Positions 1-5,705 of a DNA stretch of 6,309 nt are shown piece by piece. Each line of letters starts with the position of its first letter. The stretch's first letter is position 1. Source of the DNA: Calditrichota bacterium (lineage in GTDB: Bacteria; Zixibacteria; MSB-5A5; GN15; FEB-12); NCBI GenBank assembly GCA_008501655.1, contig QQUK01000114.1, positions 1 to 6,309 on the forward strand. Reading direction: 5' to 3'. The notes below the pieces were generated by a model. It had not been told where the DNA came from, searched no databases, and was given only the letters and a program-made list of their open reading frames with translations. A program made the position numbers and the translations under genes.

Positions 1-58
1 CGCGCAGGCGGGTATTTCATAAATATTGCAGACCCCTGCCTCCGCAGGGGAGGAGAAA
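1..58. repeat. Palindromic repeat module, copy 1 (cut by left edge)
   Basis: This module has two parts. Bases 1-15 (CGCGCAGGCGGGTAT) are the right part of a hairpin whose full form is seen at 163-180. Bases 31-58 hold a second hairpin, CCCCTGC (33-39), loop CTCC, GCAGGGG (44-50), followed by AGGAGAAA. The 15-base and 28-base blocks recur exactly at 167-181 and 198-225, while the A+T-rich spacer between them (16-30) is not conserved. This is the look of REP/BIME-like interspersed palindromes. No run of T follows the hairpin, so it is not a classic terminator. Confidence 0.75.
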
Positions 59-63
59 AGTAG

Positions 64-115
64 GTCGGGTTCCGTTGCCTTGAAATCGTCAGATTTCAAG
101 ACCGAGAAACCCGAC
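64..115. repeat. Nested imperfect palindrome of 52 bases
   Basis: The outer arms GTCGGGTT (64-71) and AACCCGAC (108-115) are exact reverse complements. The inner arms CTTGAAATC (79-87) and GATTTCAAG (92-100) are also exact and enclose the tetraloop GTCA. The 7-base stretches between outer and inner arms pair poorly and would form an internal loop. As RNA or extruded DNA it would form a two-tier stem. It lies between the two copies of the hairpin module, has no T-run, and shows no sign of being coding. It is probably another interspersed palindromic element; function unknown. Confidence 0.7.
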
Positions 116-162
116 AGGATAAAGTATTCTTACTATTCTATTAGCCCTTATTACCAACCCCT

Positions 163-225
163 TACCCGCGCAGGCGGGTATCTCCAATTATATCTGAGAC
201 CCCTGCCTCCGCAGGGGAGGAGAAA
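163..225. repeat. Palindromic repeat module, copy 2 (complete)
   Basis: This is the complete form of the module at 1-58. Hairpin A is TACCCGC (163-169), loop GCAG, GCGGGTA (174-180). Hairpin B is CCCCTGC (200-206), loop CTCC, GCAGGGG (211-217), followed by the conserved tail AGGAGAAA (218-225). The 16-base spacer (182-197) differs in sequence from the 15-base spacer of copy 1. The two hairpins are therefore conserved as blocks at nearly the same spacing, but the link between them is free to vary. Confidence 0.75.
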
Positions 226-239
226 TTTGTTTATCTCAA

Positions 240-261
240 GTCATCCTGAGCGGAGTCGAAG
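240..261. repeat. GTCATCCTGAG-type interspersed repeat
   Basis: The sequence begins GTCATCCTGAG (240-250) and continues CGGAGTCGAAG (251-261). Repeats of this kind are scattered through intergenic regions of many environmental bacterial genomes, and their translations give familiar spurious peptides such as HPERSRS. A shorter relative (GTCATACTGAG) occurs at 5646-5656 in this window. Recognition rests on the motif and on that second occurrence, not on a search. Confidence 0.55.
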
Positions 262-279
262 TGGACTTGGTTTAAATAT

Positions 280-309
280 TTGACAAAATTCACTATTATA
301 CGTTATTTA
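280..309 (+). promoter_or_regulatory. Candidate sigma-70 promoter of the lipoprotein gene
   Basis: TTGACA at 280-285 matches the -35 consensus perfectly. The -10 is less clear: TATTTA (304-309, 18-base spacer) or GTTATT (302-307, 16-base spacer) each match only three of six positions. A start near 314-318 would give a leader of about 20 bases holding the ribosome binding site at 328-332. The better -10-like strings nearby (TATTAT at 294, TATAAG at 308) sit at spacings that do not fit this -35. Confidence 0.4.
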
Positions 310-337
310 TAAGTAAGCAGAAAAATGAGGAGAGGAT

Positions 338-1933
338 TTGCGAAGTATCAAAGTTCTACTACCTATAATAATATTATTCTTCTTTAGTTACATCTCCTGC
401 GATAAAAAAGTAACCGACCAGCCGGATATGGGAACACTTATAGGCAAAGTCTACCAGCAATCCCGGGGATTAACCTATTATATCCCGGATGCTAAAGTCA
501 ATGTCGATGGGTATGTGACTTATTCCGATTCAACCGGTCGGTTTGAGATTGAAGTCCCAAAAGGGGAACATTCGATTACCTGTGGTAAACAGCCTTTTGA
601 TACAACATTTATCAGTAAAGTAACAGTTAATGATTATCGGGCATATAATCTTCTGATGACCGGACCGACTTTTTCGGTTGCCGGTACCGTTACTGATACA
701 TCGGGTAACAAGATTGAAGGGGCGGTTGCGTTACTTGAACACCTGCGGGATACATCTGACACTGATGGGTATTTTTTCTTTGACAGTATCCCAACAGGGT
801 TTTGGGAACTACAGGTTATGAAAGACGACTATTATTTTATTACAGAATCTTTGGAGATTAATTTTGCAAATAACATCAGTCTTATTCAGTTGACTCAAAA
901 GTATTTTACAGTTTCAGGAGTTGTATATGATACTCTGGGTAGTCCTATAGAGAGCGTATTGGTTGAGTTAGGGAATATCTATGCATATACAAACTCATTA
1001 GGTAAGTACGAGCTACATCCAATAGAAAATGGAGAGCATGAGATTAGAGCAGAGTTGGCTGATTATTATATTCTTGTTGACTCAGTAGAAGTAAATGGCT
1101 CAGATACTCAAAGTAACTTATTTATAGTAAGAAAATCTTATAGCGTTTCCGGAACAGTTGCTCATCAGGTGGATGGATTTCTCTCAGATATTGAGGTTGT
1201 TTTGGATAGTTCGTTATATGATACGACTGATAACAACGGTAATTTTTCTTTTGAGTATATATTTTCCGGCGATCATCAGCTGGAATTTTCTTCGAATGTC
1301 TATAATAATGAAATACAGTGGTTTTCGATTGAGTTCAATAATTATGAAACGTCTATAATAATGAAAAAAAACTACATTGATACACTATGGATTGAAAATG
1401 ACGCATCTGTTAGATATGTAAGAAGGATTGATAGCACAAGTAATTATACTTCTGATGACGAAAATTTAGGAAACAGAGAATACCTAGAGATTGAAAAGTA
1501 CTATTTCCAAGATTTTTGGAACAACAATTTTACAATCATAGAAACAACTCAACAGATATTCATGCAGTTACCTGAAGTGGATTATTCTGGAGTAGATTCT
1601 GCAATGATAATAATAAATGCTAGTTGGTTTTATTATGATGACAGGTTTAGTATACTTATAACTGAAGTATTAGAATCATGGGATGAAAACTCTATAACAT
1701 GGGCAAACCAACCAAATGTCACATCTGAAAACTTATTAGTAAATCCTGAAATTAATGTTGATTCCGAGTGGGTAATTAATTTATCAGAAAATAGCCAGTA
1801 TTTTGATTCACCACACGGTATTATGTTAAGAGCTACTAGCTGCTATGGAGTTTGCTCAAATGTTTTAGTGGTTGCTTCAAGTGAGAGTTCAATAGAAAAT
1901 CGCCCCCATATTCTCGTCTACCGCTCTGAATAA
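338..1933 (+). CDS. Lipoprotein with four carboxypeptidase-regulatory-like repeats and a DNRLRE domain
   Basis: This is a 531-residue exported protein of unknown substrate. It starts at TTG, five bases after AGGAG (328-332); the nearby ATG at 325 is in another frame and soon stops. Residues 1-21 form a lipoprotein signal peptide: MRSIK, a hydrophobic stretch, then YISC with Cys21 as the likely lipidated residue. The Tyr at -3 is atypical. Four repeats of about 75 residues follow (33-107, 112-186, 190-265, 268-342). Repeats 2-4 open with a V-[AS]-G-[TV]-V strand, and all four have a [ST]-x-x-x-G-x-[FY] turn (G67, G144, G222, G301), as in carboxypeptidase-D regulatory-like beta-sandwiches. Residues about 352-529 resemble DNRLRE/CBM96 domains: NLGNREYLEI, then WDENSITWANQP (448-459), ending RPHILVY. 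No catalytic motif is visible. A structural, carbohydrate-binding or adhesive role at the cell surface is inferred. The 3' two thirds are much richer in A+T than the 5' end. Confidence 0.88.
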   Translation: MRSIKVLLPIIILFFFSYISCDKKVTDQPDMGTLIGKVYQQSRGLTYYIPDAKVNVDGYVTYSDSTGRFEIEVPKGEHSITCGKQPFDTTFISKVTVNDYRAYNLLMTGPTFSVAGTVTDTSGNKIEGAVALLEHLRDTSDTDGYFFFDSIPTGFWELQVMKDDYYFITESLEINFANNISLIQLTQKYFTVSGVVYDTLGSPIESVLVELGNIYAYTNSLGKYELHPIENGEHEIRAELADYYILVDSVEVNGSDTQSNLFIVRKSYSVSGTVAHQVDGFLSDIEVVLDSSLYDTTDNNGNFSFEYIFSGDHQLEFSSNVYNNEIQWFSIEFNNYETSIIMKKNYIDTLWIENDASVRYVRRIDSTSNYTSDDENLGNREYLEIEKYYFQDFWNNNFTIIETTQQIFMQLPEVDYSGVDSAMIIINASWFYYDDRFSILITEVLESWDENSITWANQPNVTSENLLVNPEINVDSEWVINLSENSQYFDSPHGIMLRATSCYGVCSNVLVVASSESSIENRPHILVYRSE

Positions 1934-1941
1934 ATCCCCCC

Positions 1942-1970
1942 TTGCCAAACTGACCAAATTTACGTACAAT
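1942..1970 (+). promoter_or_regulatory. Near-consensus promoter abutting the ychF start codon
   Basis: TTGCCA (1942-1947) matches the -35 consensus at five of six positions. TACAAT (1965-1970) matches the -10 at five of six. The spacer is exactly 17 bases. The expected transcription start lies at 1977-1979; the first purine there is A1979, the A of the ychF ATG. No Shine-Dalgarno-like sequence exists between the -10 and the ATG. The promoter begins only nine bases after the lipoprotein stop codon, so it is probably a dedicated ychF promoter that makes a leaderless or nearly leaderless mRNA. Confidence 0.6.
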
Positions 1971-1978
1971 AAGCCCCT

Positions 1979-3031
1979 ATGAAACTTGGAATAATTGGAA
2001 AACCACAGTCCGGGAAAACAACCGTTTTCAACGCCGCCTCAGGACAACAGGTCGCCGTTGGTGACTACTCACAGGCTACCCATCAGGCAGTCATAAAAGT
2101 CCCCGATGCCCGCGTTGATAAACTCTCCGAACTGATAAATCCGAAAAAGATTACTTACGCTGAAATTGAATTTCTCGATGCCCCCGGTATCTCCGGTAAA
2201 GGGAAAGAGGCTTCCGATGTCGAAATCTCGTCCGACCTGCGCCAGATGGATGCTTTGATGATTGTCCTCGATGCTTTTTCATCCGATGCCAATCCAAAAT
2301 CCGACTTGCAGGATATTATCGACGAGATGATTTTAGCCGATCAGGTTATGGTCGACACCAATATCGAACGCCGCTTAAAACGAATCAAAACAACCAATGA
2401 TAAAGTCGCTGCGCAGGAAGTCGAACTTCTGAAAAAATGTCTGGCACATCTTGAAGCCGAAAAACTTCTGATTGATTTAGAACTGACTTCAGATGAATTG
2501 AAATCACTCCGCGGCTATATGTTTATGACTTTAAAACCGCTGTTGCTGGTTGCAAACCTGTCCGAAGAGGGAATAAGCGAAGCATCAAAAGTGACATCGC
2601 TGTTTGATGATTTTGTTTCCGACAACAAACGGGAGATAACAGCTCTTTGCGGGAAAATTGAAATGGAACTTATCACTCTGGAAGATGACGACCGGACAAT
2701 GTTTATGGAAGAGCTCGGCATCACTGCACCAGCTGTTGAGTTGGTGATACAAAAATCATACAGTTTGTTAGGTCTCATTTCCTATCTCACTGCTGGTGAA
2801 ACGGAAGTCCGCGCCTGGACAATCAAAAAAGGGACCAATGCTCAAAAAGCTGCAGGAGTGATTCACACCGATTTGGAACGCGGTTTTATTCGCGCCGAAG
2901 TTATCAAATATGCTGACTATATCGAATACGGCTCGGAAAAAGATGTCAAAGCTGCTGGGAAATTCCGTCTCGAAGGAAAAGAGTATCCCGTTGGTGACGG
3001 CGATGTTATCCTTTTCCGCTTTAATGTCTAA
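1979..3031 (+). CDS. ychF: YchF/Obg-family P-loop NTPase with TGS-like C-terminal domain (divergent)
   Basis: This 350-residue cytosolic protein belongs to the YchF branch of the Obg/TRAFAC P-loop NTPases, which bind ribosomes and usually prefer ATP to GTP. The P-loop is GKPQSGKTT (7-15), G3 is DAPG (67-70), and the G4 site is NLSE (193-196), the NxxE form typical of YchF in place of the GTP-specific NKxD. A charged helical insertion spans about 125-165. The C-terminal domain (266-349) is very well conserved: TAGETEVRAWTIKKGT, AAGVIHTD, GFIRAEVI, and the closing GDVILFRFNV. The family is usually near 363 residues. An in-frame TAA at 1970-1972 excludes a longer start, and no ribosome binding site is visible. 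The P-loop and switch II region are unlike canonical YchF (N-V-G-K-S-T and DIAGLV with a GEGLGN stretch), so this may be a paralogous subfamily. YchF is linked to oxidative-stress response and translational control. Confidence 0.93.
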   Translation: MKLGIIGKPQSGKTTVFNAASGQQVAVGDYSQATHQAVIKVPDARVDKLSELINPKKITYAEIEFLDAPGISGKGKEASDVEISSDLRQMDALMIVLDAFSSDANPKSDLQDIIDEMILADQVMVDTNIERRLKRIKTTNDKVAAQEVELLKKCLAHLEAEKLLIDLELTSDELKSLRGYMFMTLKPLLLVANLSEEGISEASKVTSLFDDFVSDNKREITALCGKIEMELITLEDDDRTMFMEELGITAPAVELVIQKSYSLLGLISYLTAGETEVRAWTIKKGTNAQKAAGVIHTDLERGFIRAEVIKYADYIEYGSEKDVKAAGKFRLEGKEYPVGDGDVILFRFNV

Positions 3032-3068
3032 ACTTTAAAAATCACGGAAAATTTTATCAATCTTTCAC

Positions 3069-3096
3069 TTGTGTCGGGAAATGAATGCTATATACT
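3069..3096 (+). promoter_or_regulatory. Weak promoter candidate upstream of lon (distal)
   Basis: TTGTGT (3069-3074) and TATACT (3091-3096) are separated by 16 bases. The -10 matches five of six positions, the -35 only three. It would start transcription near 3103 and give a leader of about 165 bases before lon. No hairpin plus T-run terminator is visible between ychF and this point, so read-through from ychF is also possible. Confidence 0.3.
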
Positions 3097-3161
3097 TGAA
3101 AAAAGAAACAATTTCGCCTTTTCGCTGTTATAAGAGGCTGAATGCGAATTAATTGGTGTTC

Positions 3162-3189
3162 TTTACGCTGATTCAAAAAGGAATATAAC
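3162..3189 (+). promoter_or_regulatory. Weak promoter candidate upstream of lon (proximal)
   Basis: TTTACG (3162-3167, four of six) and TATAAC (3184-3189, five of six) are spaced by 16 bases. The start would fall near 3196, inside the small dyad at 3188-3202, leaving a leader of about 70 bases. No CIRCE element and no obvious heat-shock sigma promoter was found in the 236 bases before lon. Confidence 0.35.
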
Positions 3190-3202
3190 AGACTCCGTCT
3201 GT
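3188..3202. promoter_or_regulatory. Small dyad ACAGAC-TCC-GTCTGT, possible operator
   Basis: A perfect 6-base inverted repeat with a 3-base centre overlaps the predicted start of the proximal lon promoter. It could be an operator or a small 5' hairpin in the lon leader. The symmetry stops after six bases, and a dyad of this size can occur by chance. Confidence 0.3.
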
Positions 3203-3267
3203 GTTCAAATTTTGAGCAGGAATGCCGATAAAAAACAAAAGATATTAATTATTAAAAAGGTTTGAAT

Positions 3268-5631
3268 GTGACTGAAATAATCGAAATGAAAAAAGATAAA
3301 AAAGAAATAGATAACACGGTACTTCCGGTTCTGCCTCTGAAAGACACCCTTGTCTTCCCGTATCTTATTGTACCGCTTATGATTACTGATGCCGAGCAGA
3401 CAAAGCTTGTCGATGACGCCCTGATGCGCGGCTCTCGCATCGCGATGTTTCTGCAAAATCAGGATGCGGGCGATAAACCGGGTCCGGATGATTTGTACCG
3501 AATCGGTGTGACCGGGAATATTTTAAAAATGCTCCGTTTCCCCGATGGCTCGGTACGTTTTCTGATTCAGGGACTTACCCGCGTTAAAATCAAACGGTTT
3601 GCTTCAACTGAACCGTTTTTATCAGCAGTCGTTGAAGAAGTCGACGAGGTTGTTAGTGATGAAGTCAAAATGGATGCGATGCAGCGTTCCCTGATGGACA
3701 GATTAAAAACTCTGGTGGAACTGGTTCCGAATCTTTCCGAAGATTTCCATGTTTCCGCTATCAATCAGGAAACACCATCAAAACTGACCGATTATGTCGC
3801 GTCGAATCTGCAGATTGATGTATACCAGAAACAGGAGATACTCTCCGAATTGAATCTCTTGAGTCGATTCCAGAAAATTTATACGATTCTCAATCGGGAG
3901 ATTGAAGTTTTAGAAATCTCTCAGAAAATCCAGGCTAAGGCTGCATCTGAACTTGGGAAATCACAGCGTGATTATATTCTTCGTGAACAGCTCAAAGCTA
4001 TCCGCAAAGAGCTTGGTGATTCCGATGACCATAATGAAATCGAAGAGTTTGAGGAAAAGATTCTTGAAGCTGAGATGCCGGAATCTGCCGAAGCTGCTGC
4101 ACTCAAAGAGCTTGACAGATTATCGCACATGTCGCCATCGTCAGCTGAGTACACAGTTTCAAGAACATATATCGACTGGATTATTTCAATGCCGTGGTCA
4201 AAGTCAACCGTTGACAAACTTGACTTGAAAAAAGCTAAACAGATTTTAGATGAAGATCATTACAATCTTGAAAAGATAAAAGACAGGATTTTAGAACATC
4301 TTGCCGTCCGTAAACTGAAATCAGATATCAAAGGACCAATCCTTTGTTTTGTCGGCCCTCCCGGTGTTGGTAAAACCTCACTTGGTAAATCAATCGCCCG
4401 TGCTATGGGTCGGGAGTTCTCCCGTGTTTCGCTTGGAGGAATGCGTGACGAAGCTGAAATTCGGGGACATCGCCGGACATATATCGGCGCAATGCCCGGT
4501 CGTATTATTCAATCGATGAAAAAATGCGGTTCCAACAATCCGGTTATAATGCTTGATGAAATCGACAAACTCGGTTCTGATTTCCGTGGAGACCCGGCTT
4601 CAGCGTTGCTTGAGGTTTTGGACCCGGAACAGAACGATTCATTCTCCGATCACTATCTCGAACTTCCTTTTGATTTGTCCAAAGTGATGTTCATTACAAC
4701 CGCAAACTGGCTGGAACCTATTCCGGCGGTACTGCGTGACCGAATGGAAATTATCAATCTCCCAGGATATACCGATATTGAAAAACTTGCTATTGCCAAA
4801 CGGCATTTGATTCCGAAACAGCTTGAGAATCATGGTATCAAAGCATCGAACCTCAAATTTCAGGATACTTCCGTTAAAACAATTATTGACGGGTATACCC
4901 GTGAAGCCGGACTCAGAAATCTCGAACGGGAAATTGGTGCTGTCACCAGAAAAATCGCCCGTAAAATTGCGAGCGGTTCAACAAAGAAAACATCGCTCAA
5001 AGGTGTTGATATACCAAAACTTTTAGGTCCCCAAAGATTCACCCGTGAACGGTTATCGCGTGAATCGATGATCGGTGTTGTCCCGGGACTTGCCTATACA
5101 TCGGTTGGTGGTGAAATCCTGTTTATCGAAGCGACTTCCATGGCCGGAAAAGAAAAACTGACTCTGACCGGACATCTTGGTGATGTTATGAAAGAATCAG
5201 CCCAGGCGGCTCTTTCGTTTATCCGTTCCAATGCGGTTGAATTGGGCATCGATATATCCGATTTACAAAGTAAAGATATTCATATTCATGTTCCCTCCGG
5301 TGCAACTCCGAAAGACGGACCTTCGGCAGGTATTACAATGATTGTAGCATTGTCATCACTTCTGTCGGGTCGGAAAATCAAAGCCGCTCTTGCGATGACC
5401 GGTGAAATCACTCTGCGCGGACAACTTCTTCCTATCGGTGGTCTGAAAGAAAAACTTTTGGCAGCATACCGTTCCGGAGTTAAAACAGTTATCCTTCCGG
5501 AAGAAAACAAAAAAGATGCTATCGATTTACCGGCGGAAATCAAAAAGAATGTGAAGCTGAAATTTTTTGCCCATGTTCTCCCGGCGGTTAAATTTGCTTT
5601 AGAAGCAAAAACCAGAAAAACGAAAAAGTAG
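3268..5631 (+). CDS. lon: ATP-dependent serine protease Lon (LonA)
   Basis: Lon is a cytosolic hexameric AAA+ protease that degrades damaged and specific regulatory proteins. Numbered from GTG 3268 (787 residues; E. coli Lon has 784): the N-terminal substrate-recognition domain spans about 19-215, opening LPVLPLKDTLVFP; a coiled-coil region covers about 215-300, including the SQRDYILREQLKAIRKEL-type helix. The AAA+ module has Walker A GPPGVGKT (363-370), Walker B MLDEID (428-433), sensor-1 Asn480, arginine finger Arg492 and sensor-2 Arg550. The protease domain (about 600-775) has catalytic Ser686 in PKDGPSAG and Lys729 in GGLKEK, 43 residues apart as in E. coli. All catalytic parts are intact. 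GTG 3268 is preferred because AAGG (3257-3260) lies seven bases before it; TTG 3262 is only one base after that site, and ATG 3286 has no such site. The C-terminus is lysine-rich. Confidence 0.97.
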   Translation: MTEIIEMKKDKKEIDNTVLPVLPLKDTLVFPYLIVPLMITDAEQTKLVDDALMRGSRIAMFLQNQDAGDKPGPDDLYRIGVTGNILKMLRFPDGSVRFLIQGLTRVKIKRFASTEPFLSAVVEEVDEVVSDEVKMDAMQRSLMDRLKTLVELVPNLSEDFHVSAINQETPSKLTDYVASNLQIDVYQKQEILSELNLLSRFQKIYTILNREIEVLEISQKIQAKAASELGKSQRDYILREQLKAIRKELGDSDDHNEIEEFEEKILEAEMPESAEAAALKELDRLSHMSPSSAEYTVSRTYIDWIISMPWSKSTVDKLDLKKAKQILDEDHYNLEKIKDRILEHLAVRKLKSDIKGPILCFVGPPGVGKTSLGKSIARAMGREFSRVSLGGMRDEAEIRGHRRTYIGAMPGRIIQSMKKCGSNNPVIMLDEIDKLGSDFRGDPASALLEVLDPEQNDSFSDHYLELPFDLSKVMFITTANWLEPIPAVLRDRMEIINLPGYTDIEKLAIAKRHLIPKQLENHGIKASNLKFQDTSVKTIIDGYTREAGLRNLEREIGAVTRKIARKIASGSTKKTSLKGVDIPKLLGPQRFTRERLSRESMIGVVPGLAYTSVGGEILFIEATSMAGKEKLTLTGHLGDVMKESAQAALSFIRSNAVELGIDISDLQSKDIHIHVPSGATPKDGPSAGITMIVALSSLLSGRKIKAALAMTGEITLRGQLLPIGGLKEKLLAAYRSGVKTVILPEENKKDAIDLPAEIKKNVKLKFFAHVLPAVKFALEAKTRKTKK

Positions 5632-5634
5632 TTG

Positions 5635-5643
5635 TGATATAAT
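5635..5643 (+). promoter_or_regulatory. Extended -10 promoter for nnrE
   Basis: TGA directly precedes a perfect TATAAT (5638-5643), forming an extended -10 element four bases after the lon stop codon. The 17-base position upstream (5615-5620, GAAAAA, inside lon) is not a -35, which extended -10 promoters can do without. The start would be near 5650 and the leader about 55 bases. Read-through from lon remains possible because no terminator is visible. Confidence 0.5.
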
Positions 5644-5645
5644 AT

Positions 5646-5670
5646 GTCATACTGAGTCCGTATAGACGGA
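5646..5670. repeat. GTCATACTGAG repeat relative with small hairpin
   Basis: GTCATACTGAG (5646-5656) matches GTCATCCTGAG at 240-250 in ten of eleven positions. It runs straight into a hairpin, TCCGT (5657-5661), loop ATAG, ACGGA (5666-5670). The element lies in the predicted nnrE leader and seems to be a second, diverged member of the interspersed repeat family at 240-261. The hairpin has no T-run after it, so it is not a clear terminator for lon. Confidence 0.4.
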
Positions 5671-5705
5671 TGATGTATGCTCTGTATTCCACGGAAGGTT
5701 TCAGG

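Noticed and set aside
33..50. The CCCCTGC/GCAGGGG hairpins (also 200-217) as Rho-independent terminators
   Set aside because: The stems are followed by AGGAGAAA rather than a T-run, and the same unit occurs twice in a region without an upstream gene in view.
1..225. The left-edge repeats as a CRISPR array
   Set aside because: There are only two copies about 167 bases apart, with an unrelated palindrome between them and no spacer regularity.
26..283. An 85-residue open frame on the + strand at the left edge
   Set aside because: It runs straight through both hairpin modules, the nested palindrome and the GTCATCCTGAG repeat. Its peptide (PASAGEE, SHPERSRSG) is a typical translation of interspersed repeats. 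No ribosome binding site or family resemblance was seen.
3032..3060. A possible terminator just after ychF
   Set aside because: Only an A+T-only, mismatched TAAAA/TTTTA pairing is present. It is too weak to call.
3205..3456. A reverse-strand frame crossing the ychF-lon gap
   Set aside because: Most of it is antisense to the lon N-terminus. The rest translates A+T-rich intergenic sequence into a low-complexity Phe/Ile tail. No family features.
2515..5543. Several reverse-strand open frames of 60-91 residues within ychF and lon
   Set aside because: They are antisense shadows of strongly conserved coding sequence, serine- or isoleucine-rich without motifs, and have no promoter or ribosome binding site of their own.
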